Positions 45,048 through 57,101 of a DNA stretch of 64,000 nt are shown one piece after another. The stretch comes from Vibrio toranzoniae (GTDB lineage: Bacteria; Pseudomonadota; Gammaproteobacteria; Enterobacterales; Vibrionaceae): NCBI RefSeq assembly GCF_024347655.1, contig NZ_AP025515.1:558001-622000 (forward strand). The letters are read 5' to 3'. A program made the position numbers and the translations under genes. How positions within the stretch are numbered: position 1 is the stretch's first letter; each line of letters starts with the position of its first letter. The notes beneath the pieces are model-generated. The model had not been told where the DNA came from and did not search any database. It saw only the letters and a list, made by a program, of their open reading frames with translations.

Positions 45048-46454
45048 ATGAGCGTTTCATTTATTGGATTAAGCATACTGTTCTTTGGGTTCTACGCACT
45101 GCTGTCGAACTTCAAAAAGCAAAAGAAAAGTTTTAACTTCCGCGTACTGAGTGCGCTTGCTGCTGGCTTACTGTTCGGTGGCGCGATTCAACTTGTATTC
45201 GGTGTCGGTAACGTTGCGACATCTGGCTTTGCTGAACTGATTTCCGTGTTCGGTAAAGGCTACATCAAACTTCTACAAATGATCGTTATCCCACTCGTAT
45301 TCGTGGCAATGATCTCTTCGATCATGAACGTTGAAGGCGGCGGCGCGCTATCTCGTATCGCACCCAAAATCATCGGTATTCTACTTTTCACTTGTGCAAT
45401 CTCAGCGGCCGTTGGTATCGCAAGTATTTACCTATTTGGTATCGATGCGAACGCACTAGTAAGCACAATTGGCACAAACAGTGCGATTGAAGCTCGCGGT
45501 GATTCACTGGTAGCAACACAAGATGCAATGGCGAGCAGTGGTCTGTCTGGTATGGCTCTGTCTATCATTCCAACCAACATCTTCGACATGCTAACGGGCT
45601 CTCAACGTACCTCTACACTATCGACTGTACTGTTCGGTATGTTCCTAGGCTACTGTATCCTTCAAGTTAAGAATCGTAAGCCAGAGAAAGTGCAAAACTT
45701 CGTTGATTTCATCAACTCTGCAAAAGAAGTAGTTCTTTCAATGGTTCGTGAAATTCTGAAGCTAACGCCTTACGGTGTATTCGCTCTGATGACCACGTTC
45801 ATGATGACGAATGACCTATTCGCACTGGCTGAAATGGGCCGCTTCCTTCTAGCAAGCTACGTAGCAATTGGCGTTATGTTTGGCATCCACTTCGTAATGG
45901 TGTCAATGTTCGGTCTTTCTCCAGCTAAGTTCATGAAGAAAATCTGGCCAGTGTTGGTGTTCGGCTTCGGTTCTCGCTCAAGCATGGCAGCTATCCCACT
46001 AAACGTTGAAACACAAACTCAACGTCTAGGTGTAGACGAAGAAACAGCAAACATGTCAGCGACATTCGGTACCAGTATCGGTCAAAACGGCTGTGCAGGT
46101 ATCTACCCAGCAATGCTAGCAATCATGGCGGCACAAGTAATGGGCATGCCTGTAGACTTAAGCTTCATCCTACAGTTAATTGCAGTTATCGCGATTGCTT
46201 CATTCGGTATCGCAGGTGTTGGTGGCGGTGCAACATTCGCAGCGGTAGCGGTACTGACCATCATGGGTCTAGACATCACAGTAGTAGCGATTCTGGTGTC
46301 TATCGAAGCGCTAATTGACATGGCTCGTACAGCGCTAAACATCTCAGGCTCTATGTTGTCTGGTGTTCTAACGGCTAAGAAAAACGGCTCGCTAAACACA
46401 GAGCAATACGACGCTGACGTTACAGCGACTGTATCAAAAGAAGCAGCAGTATAA
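45048..46454 (+). CDS. TcyP-like L-cystine:cation symporter (DAACS family)
   Basis: 468 residues, about ten membrane segments, full-length dicarboxylate/amino acid:cation symporter. Contains KLLQMIVIPLVFVAMISSIM, FGFGSRSSMAAIPLNVET (where glutamate carriers have a Ser-rich hairpin) and TSIGQNGCAGIYPAMLAI. The long N-terminus with FNFRVLSALAAGLLFGG matches YdjN/TcyP cystine carriers rather than GltP. Between RidA and a CoA-disulfide reductase, which supports a sulfur amino acid substrate. Confidence 0.85.
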   Translation: MSVSFIGLSILFFGFYALLSNFKKQKKSFNFRVLSALAAGLLFGGAIQLVFGVGNVATSGFAELISVFGKGYIKLLQMIVIPLVFVAMISSIMNVEGGGALSRIAPKIIGILLFTCAISAAVGIASIYLFGIDANALVSTIGTNSAIEARGDSLVATQDAMASSGLSGMALSIIPTNIFDMLTGSQRTSTLSTVLFGMFLGYCILQVKNRKPEKVQNFVDFINSAKEVVLSMVREILKLTPYGVFALMTTFMMTNDLFALAEMGRFLLASYVAIGVMFGIHFVMVSMFGLSPAKFMKKIWPVLVFGFGSRSSMAAIPLNVETQTQRLGVDEETANMSATFGTSIGQNGCAGIYPAMLAIMAAQVMGMPVDLSFILQLIAVIAIASFGIAGVGGGATFAAVAVLTIMGLDITVVAILVSIEALIDMARTALNISGSMLSGVLTAKKNGSLNTEQYDADVTATVSKEAAV

Positions 46455-46469
46455 TTCTCAAACTTAATT

Positions 46470-46502
46470 AAGAGCACTCCACGTGAGTGCTCTTCTGTTT
46501 TT
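46470..46502 (+). terminator. Terminator between the cystine symporter and disulfide-reductase genes
   Basis: 10-bp perfect stem AAGAGCACTC / GAGTGCTCTT, 5-base loop, then CTGTTTTT. It lies inside an otherwise co-directional cluster, so the reductase gene may be expressed at a lower level or from its own promoter. Confidence 0.8.
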
Positions 46503-46531
46503 CCTGAGTTCAGGTTATTTAGGTAGTAAAT

Positions 46532-47854
46532 ATGAAAGTTGTTGTTATAGGCGGTAGTGCCGCTGGTATGAGTTTCGCAGCAAAGTACAAACGTAATCAA
46601 CCATCAGATGAAGTCATCGTTCTAGATAAGCGTAGTTACATCTCTTTTGGAGCCTGTGGCTTACCTTACTTTGCAGGTGGCATGTTTGATGACACCGGGC
46701 GAATGATTTCTCGCACGCCAGAACAAGCCATTAAGTCTGGCTTGGATGTACGTGTAGAAACAGAAATGGTCTCGTTCGACCGCACTGAAAAGCAAATTAC
46801 GGTACGTCACCAAAATGAAGAAAGCGTCATCGATTACGATATGTTGGTCATTGCAACAGGTGCGCGACCAATCGTTCCATCGTTCGGTGAATTCAATCCA
46901 GAACACGTACACACACTAACAAGCATGGAAGACGGCTTGGCGGTTAAAGAGGCGCTAAAGGATAGTAACAAGAAGCGTGTGTGTGTTATTGGGGCTGGCT
47001 TTATCGGCCTGGAAGTATTCGACGCTGCACACGGCTTAGACAAACACGTGACGATCATCGAGCGTGAACAGCACATCATGAGCCGTCAGTTCAGCCCAGA
47101 GATCATTGAAGTGGTCGAAGGAGCAATTCGCGAATCCGGTGCTGACCTTAAAACAGGTTGTAGCGTGTCTGCAATTCGCGATTCTGAGCAAGGTGGTTAC
47201 ATCGTAGAAACTGATAACGGTAACGTAGAAGCCGATGTCGTGATCCTGTCACTCGGTTTCAAACCAAATACTGAAGCATTCGAACTGCCAAAAGCTGCAA
47301 ACGGTGCGTTATTAGTAAATGAATATGGCGCTACTGAAGACGCTTATATTCATGCCGCCGGTGACTGTGCCGTTGTCCATCATATGGCATTAGGCAAACC
47401 AATTTATGTCCCTCTAGCAACCACAGCCAACAAGCAAGCGCGCATGATGGCGGACAAGCTAGCAGGTAAAGATACCTACATGTCAGGCTTCTTAGGTTCA
47501 TCTTGTTTGAAAGTGCTCGACTACGAACTAGCCTGCACTGGCGTGAATGAACTACTGGCGAAAGAACACAACTTAGATGTGAAAGTATCAACGATTTCCG
47601 ATAAGAACCAAACGGATTACTACCCAGGCCAAGAAGACATCAAGGTGAAGTTGGTTTATCACCCAGAGACTAAGGTTCTACTTGGTGGAGAAATCGTCGG
47701 TAAGAAAGGTGCTGTAGGTCGTATTAACGCACTAGCTGTTGCCATCACTGCAAAGATGACCACACAACAACTAGGTTACATGGACTTTTGTTACGCACCT
47801 CCATTCGCACGTACTTGGGATGCGCTAAACGTGGCAGGTAACGTAGCCAAATAG
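46532..47854 (+). CDS. FAD-dependent CoA-disulfide / persulfide reductase-like oxidoreductase
   Basis: 440 residues. FAD-binding VVVIGGSAAGMSFAAKYKR; the single redox Cys in SFGACGLPYFAGG (about residue 44), typical of CoA-disulfide reductase, NADH oxidase and peroxidase; second nucleotide site VCVIGAGFIGLEVFDAA; HAAGDCAVV for flavin; dimerisation domain at the end (YAPPFARTWDALNVAGNV). Lacks the C-terminal rhodanese domain of larger NADH-dependent persulfide reductases. NAD(P)H-dependent reduction of CoA-disulfide, CoA-persulfide or polysulfide is likely, in line with the cystine gene neighbours. Confidence 0.85.
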   Translation: MKVVVIGGSAAGMSFAAKYKRNQPSDEVIVLDKRSYISFGACGLPYFAGGMFDDTGRMISRTPEQAIKSGLDVRVETEMVSFDRTEKQITVRHQNEESVIDYDMLVIATGARPIVPSFGEFNPEHVHTLTSMEDGLAVKEALKDSNKKRVCVIGAGFIGLEVFDAAHGLDKHVTIIEREQHIMSRQFSPEIIEVVEGAIRESGADLKTGCSVSAIRDSEQGGYIVETDNGNVEADVVILSLGFKPNTEAFELPKAANGALLVNEYGATEDAYIHAAGDCAVVHHMALGKPIYVPLATTANKQARMMADKLAGKDTYMSGFLGSSCLKVLDYELACTGVNELLAKEHNLDVKVSTISDKNQTDYYPGQEDIKVKLVYHPETKVLLGGEIVGKKGAVGRINALAVAITAKMTTQQLGYMDFCYAPPFARTWDALNVAGNVAK

Positions 47855-47890
47855 GTATTACTAGTCACAAGAACATACAACTAAAACATC

Positions 47891-47919
47891 AAAGCAGAGC
47901 CTGAGCGCTCTGCTTTTTT
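47891..47919 (+). terminator. Terminator after the disulfide reductase gene
   Basis: 10-bp perfect stem AAAGCAGAGC / GCTCTGCTTT with 6-base loop, then TTT. Confidence 0.85.
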
Positions 47920-48008
47920 ATACCTAAACTCTACAGAAGCAGAATAATACCAATCTAAGTAAAAATATGATCTAATTTAGTCTATGACTTATTCGTGAAA
48001 AAGACGCT

Positions 48009-48497
48009 ATGGACAGTCTCGATAACATTGATTTCAAAAAACTTGCTAGCCAACAAAAATCTATTCAAATGAAGATGCGATTACTCGCATTAGCTCACTT
48101 TAAAGACGGTCATTCTCGAACCCAGATTGCTAAGTTCCTTAAAGTAAGCAGAACAAGTGTGAATAAGTGGGTACAAACTTTCCTTGAAGAAGGACTTGAA
48201 GGATTACACGAGAAACCAAGAACTGGGAGACCCGCATTCCTTTCTCCAAAGCAACGTGAACAGTTAAGTCTATTTATCAAAAGCCGAGCTTCTGATTCTT
48301 CAGGAGGACGATTAACGGGCAGCGATATCCATGCCTACATCGTCAGGAAGTTTGATAAACATTATCACCCTGACTCTATCTATTACTTGCTTAATCACAT
48401 GGGATTTTCTTGGATAACTTCACGCTCTAAACACCCTTCTCAATCTCAGCAAGTTCAAGACGATTTTAAAAAAATTCAAAATAGAAACGATCCTTAA
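48009..48497 (+). CDS. IS630 transposase, N-terminal (DNA-binding) part
   Basis: 162 codons, ending in an out-of-family tail (IQNRNDP). Has two helix-turn-helix regions (SRTQIAKFLKVSRTSVNKWV and YHPDSIYYLLNHMGFSW) joined by the basic GRP linker KPRTGRPAFLSP. The frame is lost at a run of seven A (48468-48474). Dropping one A restores a frame reading on as FKIETILKIPGH into the catalytic part. Either a +1 mutation has disabled it, or slippage on the A-run makes the fusion. Confidence 0.85.
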   Translation: MDSLDNIDFKKLASQQKSIQMKMRLLALAHFKDGHSRTQIAKFLKVSRTSVNKWVQTFLEEGLEGLHEKPRTGRPAFLSPKQREQLSLFIKSRASDSSGGRLTGSDIHAYIVRKFDKHYHPDSIYYLLNHMGFSWITSRSKHPSQSQQVQDDFKKIQNRNDP

Positions 48498-48510
48498 GAT
48501 CCCGGGGCAT

Positions 48511-49044
48511 ATGGGGTTGGAATCGGTGGATGTCTGGTTTCAAGATGAGGCTCGATTCGGGCAGCAAAATACGACAACTCGCCTCTGGGCAAAAAGAGGC
48601 ACCAGACCTCGTGCTGTCAAACAGCAGCAATTTGAGTATGCGTATTTGTTTGGCTCAGTCTGTCCATCAAAAGGCATTGGAGAAGCCATGGTTGTCCCTT
48701 GGGTAAACAAGGACATCATGATTGACCACCTTGCTCAAATATCAGAGGCAACAGAAAAAGGTCGTCATGCGGTTGTGATCATGGATGGTGCAGGTTGGCA
48801 TACCGATGATATTGCTGAGCAATTTTCGAATGTGAGTCTCGTTAAACTGCCTCCCTATTCACCCGAACTAAACCCAATCGAACAAGTATGGAGTTGGCTA
48901 CGACAACACTATCTAGCAAACCAGAGTTTTATGAACTATGACGACATTGTTGAGAAAATATGTGGTGCATGGAATTGCTTTCTAGAAAGTGCAGATAGGG
49001 TGAAAAGAATGTGCACAAGAGAGTGGATTGATCTGATCAGTTAA
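48511..49044 (+). CDS. IS630 transposase, C-terminal DDE catalytic part
   Basis: 177 codons from ATG 48511; the same frame is open upstream to the A-run. Catalytic acids are visible: first Asp in DVWFQDEARFG, second Asp in VVIMDGAGWH, and the Glu in SPELNPIEQVW. Complete DDE domain ending at 49044, 13 bp inside the right end of the element. Whether it is translated as a fusion with the upstream frame is open. Confidence 0.85.
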   Translation: MGLESVDVWFQDEARFGQQNTTTRLWAKRGTRPRAVKQQQFEYAYLFGSVCPSKGIGEAMVVPWVNKDIMIDHLAQISEATEKGRHAVVIMDGAGWHTDDIAEQFSNVSLVKLPPYSPELNPIEQVWSWLRQHYLANQSFMNYDDIVEKICGAWNCFLESADRVKRMCTREWIDLIS

Positions 49045-49114
49045 TTTTCCAGATTGGTATAAGATAACGACGTATCTAATGGTATTTGAGCATTCTTTTA
49101 CCAAATTCAAGACG

Positions 49115-49148
49115 AAAAAAAGCCCGCTGATTTCTCAGCGGGCTTTCT
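49115..49148 (-). terminator. Terminator of the rRNA operon
   Basis: 10-bp perfect stem AGCCCGCTGA / TCAGCGGGCT with 4-base loop; seven T follow on the minus strand. It lies just after tRNA-Ser. Confidence 0.9.
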
Positions 49149-49153
49149 AATGG

Positions 49154-49244
49154 TGGTGGAGGGATAGGGATTTGAACCCTAGAACCGCTATTAACGGTTG
49201 CCGGTTTTCAAGACCGGTGCTTTCGACCACTCAGCCATCCCTCC
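49154..49244 (-). tRNA. tRNA-Ser (anticodon TGA)
   Basis: 91 nt on the minus strand, GGAGGGA/TCCCTCC acceptor stem, long variable arm, anticodon loop CTTGAAA, T-loop GGTTCGAATCC, encoded CCA. It lies 69 bp after the 5S gene and before the operon terminator, so probably a distal tRNA of the rRNA transcript. Confidence 0.95.
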
Positions 49245-49313
49245 AACAAATTGTCATCAACAGATTAGTGCACTGTTGAGGTTGTTATTTGCATAGCAAA
49301 CAACGAAATTAAA

Positions 49314-49430
49314 GCCTGGCGATGTCCTACTCTCACATGGGGAAGCCCCACACTACCATCGGCGCTATTGTGTTTCACTTCTGAGTTCGGCATGGAATCA
49401 GGTGGGTCCACAATGCTATGGTCGCCAAGC
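49314..49430 (-). rRNA. rrf: 5S ribosomal RNA
   Basis: About 117 nt; minus strand starts GCTTGGCGACCATAGC and ends CATCGCCAGGC, with CCATGCCGAACTCAGAAGTG as the conserved core. Follows 23S in the operon. Confidence 0.95.
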
Positions 49431-49555
49431 AAATTTGGTTAATTGACGCCTCAGCGACAATTAATAATTCGGAAAACTGATTTAAAAGTCTATCTCTTCA
49501 AACTCATTCAAGCGTTTGGTATTGCTTTGAGTCCACAAAACCCCTTGGGTGTTGT

Positions 49556-52449
<2,894 letters not shown>

Positions 52450-52873
52450 ATACAACCCGAAGAAGTTTCGTGTTGATGTCAAATCACCAAGGTTTTTGGT
52501 TGTCATCAAGAAGGGTTAATTCTTGATGACTGTTTGCCGGACTCAATTTACTTTTTGTTTCCACTTTTTAATAAAAAGTAGAATCAAAAAATGAACAATC
52601 ATTGCTGATCATTCGAATACAAGACACTTGAATGTGTTTGTTGTGTTTATGCTGTTCTTATTCACTAAGAGCAGATAAACATTGAGAACTTTTAAATTTG
52701 ATTAACTTAATCACAGCCTTGAGCTGTTTGATTTCACTTTTTAAAGTGAAAACCAATTAAGTAATCAGTCAGCTTTCCAAATTGTTAAAGAGCAAGAGTT
52801 TCTAAACATAAAGCTTTCGAAACCATTTTTAAAAACTCTCATCAGACTATTGTCATCAAAGAACGTTTAAAGA
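52450..52873 (-). other. 23S leader / spacer after tRNA-Val
   Basis: 424 bp without genes. Holds a boxA-like antitermination sequence (minus strand TTGCTCTTTAACAATTTGG, 52778-52796), one arm of a 44-nt inverted repeat shared with the 16S leader (52713-52756), and an 11-bp hairpin GTCATCAAGAA / TTCTTGATGAC at 52501-52530. Confidence 0.75.
52713..52756. repeat. 44-nt inverted-repeat arm in the rRNA spacer
   Basis: Identical, in inverted orientation, to 55015-55058 in the 16S leader over all 44 nt. It contains its own hairpin (TTCACTTT / AAAGTGAA). Confidence 0.9.
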
Positions 52874-52949
52874 TGGTGGGCGATACCGGGCTCGAACCAG
52901 TGACCCCCTGCTTGTAAGGCAGGTGCTCTCCCAACTGAGCTAATCGCCC
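52874..52949 (-). tRNA. tRNA-Val (anticodon TAC)
   Basis: 76 nt, GGGCGAT acceptor stem, anticodon loop CTTACAA, encoded CCA. Last of four spacer tRNAs. Confidence 0.96.
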
Positions 52950-52981
52950 ACGAAAGTTTTAATTCCTTCGCGGAGAAAGAA

Positions 52982-53057
52982 TGGTGGAGCTATGCGGGAT
53001 CGAACCGCAGACCTCCTGCGTGCAAGGCAGGCGCTCTCCCAGCTGAGCTATAGCCCC
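52982..53057 (-). tRNA. tRNA-Ala (anticodon TGC)
   Basis: 76 nt, GGGGCTA acceptor stem, anticodon loop CTTGCAC, encoded CCA. Third spacer tRNA. Confidence 0.96.
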
Positions 53058-53082
53058 AATATTTTATTTCCTTGGGAGGAAA

Positions 53083-53158
53083 TGGTGGGTCGTGCAGGAT
53101 TCGAACCTGCGACCAATTGATTAAAAGTCAACTGCTCTACCAACTGAGCTAACGACCC
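53083..53158 (-). tRNA. tRNA-Lys (anticodon TTT)
   Basis: 76 nt, GGGTCGT acceptor stem, anticodon loop CTTTTAA, encoded CCA. Second spacer tRNA. Confidence 0.96.
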
Positions 53159-53160
53159 AA

Positions 53161-53236
53161 TGGTATCCCGTAGGGGAGTCGAACCCCTGTTACCGCCGTG
53201 AAAGGGCGGTGTCCTAGGCCTCTAGACGAACGGGAC
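53161..53236 (-). tRNA. tRNA-Glu (anticodon TTC)
   Basis: 76 nt, starts GTCCCGTTCGTCTAGAGG, anticodon loop CTTTCAC, encoded CCA; only 2 bp from tRNA-Lys. First spacer tRNA after 16S. Confidence 0.96.
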
Positions 53237-53315
53237 ACTGCTAATTTATCTCTACTTCAAAAGGTAGAAACAAACCTTGAAGAACTTGGGAGTTCTTCGT
53301 CTCTTTGCTTTTCTA

Positions 53316-53345
53316 AACCTAATCAATCTGTGTGGACACTCATCG
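53316..53345. repeat. 3' arm of the 16S processing stem
   Basis: Complementary to 55163-55192 in the leader with only a few mismatches and one extra base (shared core ATCAATCTGTGTGG). Such flanking repeats form the RNase III stem that excises 16S. Confidence 0.8.
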
Positions 53346-53359
53346 TGACTATCTTCGTA

Positions 53360-54912
<1,553 letters not shown>

Positions 54913-55014
54913 AAGATTTTGTCGGCTCAATGAATACTGACTTCAAAACTACAAAAAGTAATTCTAAAGCTATTATCTTTCCAACAGAAAGATAATGAAT
55001 TGACTGTGCTCTTT

Positions 55015-55058
55015 TTGGTTTTCACTTTAAAAAGTGAAATCAAACAGCTCAAGGCTGT
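55015..55058. repeat. 44-nt inverted-repeat arm in the 16S leader
   Basis: Exact inverted copy of 52713-52756; see that entry. In the primary transcript the two are fully complementary. Confidence 0.9.
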
Positions 55059-55162
55059 ACCAAATTGAATTGGTCACTCAGCTCATTGAAACCAAAGTTG
55101 ATTCCGAGAAATCTGTTTTACTTCTCTTAATAAAAAGGGAAGATAAAACGTTTTGATATTCA

Positions 55163-55192
55163 TCAACGAGTGCCCACACAGATTGATAGGTT
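55163..55192. repeat. 5' arm of the 16S processing stem
   Basis: Pairs with 53316-53345; together they enclose the 16S gene in the transcript. Confidence 0.8.
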
Positions 55193-55260
55193 TAAATTGT
55201 TAAAGAGCTTTGCTTATCGAAACTTCCTTTTTACAAAGGGACTCTTGAAAGCGGACGTGA

Positions 55261-55288
55261 ATTTTAGCGATTTAATCTTAAGTGTCAA
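55261..55288 (-). promoter_or_regulatory. rRNA operon promoter, proximal (P2-like)
   Basis: On the minus strand TTGACA (55288-55283), 16-bp spacer, TAAAAT (55266-55261). Upstream is A/T-rich (AATTAATTTTAAAAAG), an UP-element look. Confidence 0.85.
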
Positions 55289-55376
55289 ACACTTTTTAAA
55301 ATTAATTCATTTCTAACTTTCCGTCTTACCGATTACTGCTGAAGCCTTGTGGCGTCTGCCGTGTCAGTGAGGCGGC

Positions 55377-55404
55377 ATTATAGAGATCATCGAAAACATG
55401 GCAA
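55377..55404 (-). promoter_or_regulatory. rRNA operon promoter, distal (P1-like)
   Basis: On the minus strand TTGCCA (55404-55399), 16-bp spacer, perfect TATAAT (55382-55377), then a GC-rich discriminator GCCGCCTC typical of stringently controlled rRNA promoters. A-rich UP-element-like sequence precedes it. Confidence 0.88.
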
Positions 55405-55505
55405 CCCCTTTTTTGATAAAAATTCAAAAAACTTGCTTAAGTGGCTACTTTTACGTCAAAAGGCTCTTTCGTAGCTCAAAGCTCATACAATAGTGGGCAT
55501 ATCAC

Positions 55506-56030
55506 TTAAAATTTTGCGATTAAATCTTTCGAAAAAGCCTCTATATCTAGCTCAATGCTCCATTTCTCACTCAGTTCTAGGATGTTATCTAGTGATTGCT
55601 GAACTGTTTTTATCGTCAATGTGTTGTTGTCTAGGTCGTATACCTGTTTTTGCGTAGTGTAATAGAAGTAAAGGATAGTTAATGCTTCTCGATCACCTTG
55701 CTCAGCTTTCGGTTGAATACGCTTGAGCTTACGATAGATTTGATTGTGAGTTTGTTTAAGGTTCCACACATAAAGCGCCTCTTTAAAGTAATCATGCCCT
55801 TTCACACGACTCGCGATAAAGGCATTCAATGCGACTGATAAAATCACCCCGAGTACATTCAAATGGAAATTGCCTGTCGCTTCCCCACTAATAGACCCAG
55901 CTGAACCAAAAAGTTCAATCAGAATGCTACCGAATACGATAGCAAACAAGGCGAGTGACCCAACTAACGAAACCAACAGCAGGTTCATCTTCTTTCTATA
56001 TTCTTCTTTATTGATTTTCTGTAACGTCAT
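55506..56030 (-). CDS. DUF3087 family membrane protein
   Basis: 174 residues. Two membrane segments near the N-terminus (about 16-42, LLLVSLVGSLALFAIVFGSI, and 53-72, LNVLGVILSVALNAFIASRV) followed by a soluble helical part with YVWNLKQTHNQIYRKLKRIQ and ALTILYFYYTTQKQVYDLD. Matches the DUF3087 family of Vibrio and relatives; function unknown. Located right upstream of the rRNA promoters, in the same direction, probably with independent control. Confidence 0.8.
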   Translation of the reverse strand: MTLQKINKEEYRKKMNLLLVSLVGSLALFAIVFGSILIELFGSAGSISGEATGNFHLNVLGVILSVALNAFIASRVKGHDYFKEALYVWNLKQTHNQIYRKLKRIQPKAEQGDREALTILYFYYTTQKQVYDLDNNTLTIKTVQQSLDNILELSEKWSIELDIEAFSKDLIAKF

Positions 56031-56286
56031 CGACTACTTCCTTAAGTAAGTCACCTAATAATTTGCGCATACTATCTACGTAAACATTGGGTCGCTTCAA
56101 CCCTTACCATCTTGTAATGTGGTCATTCTCTATTTAATACGCAGAGTTCTTCTGGTTGGCGCTATAAGCAACTCTATTTGACTTCATTAATAGAAAAGAG
56201 TTACATACCGCCACAATTTTGGTTATTCATAAATTCATGTTGATAAAGTCCGTTTAGCTTTATCACATACTGACAAGGTACATTCC

Positions 56287-56886
56287 ATGCGTTCATTTGT
56301 ATTACGCGCTCGCGCAGCCCCTACAGAGAGCAAACTTATCTTAGAAGGTGTTGGGCAAGATGCTCATACTGAGATTCTGGCTCATACCCTGATGAACACG
56401 ATCTTCGTTGCTCAATCTCACCGTGAGAATGTCACCGTGCACCTTGTATTAGAAAGTACTAAAGACTTTTCACGTACGATTACATTTGATTCAAACGAGA
56501 TCACCAACATTGGCGGCTTCCATGAGTCTGCATTGTTATCAGCGGTAGTAAGAGCGGTTGACGCTTCTCAAGGTATGACAAAAGAACAGGCGCGTCAGGT
56601 TGAGCCGGGCATCACTGTTCGTACTATGAGTTTTGAAAAGCTGGTTAAAGAGCTAGCTGAAGACCACCAGCTGTACATGATGGATAAAAAAGGCGATTTT
56701 ATCCGTGATGCGAATATTGCTGAAAACCCATGTTTTCTTCTGACTGACCATATCCCTATGCCGAAGAAAAGCTACAACAGCTTGAAGCGTTTAGGGACTG
56801 AGAAAATCAGCTTAGGTCCAAACATGCTGTTTGCTTCTCAGTGTGTTGTGTTGATCAACAATGAGCTTGATGTGAGAGACTTCTGA
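56287..56886 (+). CDS. TrmY-like tRNA pseudouridine-54 N1-methyltransferase homologue
   Basis: 199 residues, SPOUT-type methyltransferase of the COG1901/DUF358 family: MRSFVLRARAAPTESKLILE at the start, HTLMNTIFVAQSHRENVTVH, TITFDSNEITNIGGFHESAL, and the knot-forming C-terminal LGTEKISLGPNMLFASQCVV. Archaeal TrmY makes N1-methylpseudouridine at tRNA position 54. Bacterial copies are restricted to a few gamma-proteobacteria including vibrios, and their substrate there is uncertain. A hairpin terminator follows. Confidence 0.85.
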   Translation: MRSFVLRARAAPTESKLILEGVGQDAHTEILAHTLMNTIFVAQSHRENVTVHLVLESTKDFSRTITFDSNEITNIGGFHESALLSAVVRAVDASQGMTKEQARQVEPGITVRTMSFEKLVKELAEDHQLYMMDKKGDFIRDANIAENPCFLLTDHIPMPKKSYNSLKRLGTEKISLGPNMLFASQCVVLINNELDVRDF

Positions 56887-56911
56887 TTCAACCCAATAGC
56901 CGTTGAAATAA

Positions 56912-56936
56912 AAATGGAGCGATCATCGCTCCATTT
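56912..56936 (+). terminator. Hairpin terminator after the TrmY-like gene
   Basis: 11-bp perfect stem AAATGGAGCGA / TCGCTCCATTT with 3-base loop. Confidence 0.75.
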
Positions 56937-57101
56937 ACTCCTTTGTTCAGCTAACATCCGCACTAAAAACGAGCTTCAACTGTCATCCCTTCAACCCAAT
57001 ACTCTTCTGGCGGTGCTGTAATAAAGTCCAATACGACTTTCAAGTACGTTGACCTAAGACAACATTTCATAATCTGTAAATCACTTTGCTTTGGCTAACT
57101 G

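Larger units (their letters stand above)
47950..49057 (+). mobile_element. IS630-family insertion sequence
   Basis: 1108 bp. Ends: CCAATCT at the left (47951) and AGATTGG at the right (to 49057), with a further GATC/GATC match, about 15 of 23 bases identical between the inverted ends. TA dinucleotides directly flank both sides (47948-47949 and 49058-49059), as expected for IS630/Tc1-type insertion. It carries one transposase split into two frames. It sits in the gap between the disulfide reductase terminator and the rRNA operon terminator, so it interrupts no gene. Confidence 0.9.
54913..55254 (-). other. 16S leader
   Basis: Transcribed leader of about 340 nt: 5' arm of the 16S processing stem (55163-55192), the 44-nt inverted-repeat arm (55015-55058), and a boxA-like AAGCTCTTTAACAATTTAAA on the minus strand (55191-55210). 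Confidence 0.75.

Noticed and set aside
48460-48480. Classical -1 ribosomal frameshift in the IS630 transposase
   Set aside because: The second part lies in the +1 frame relative to the first, so a -1 shift gives the wrong frame; single-base insertion or slippage fits instead.
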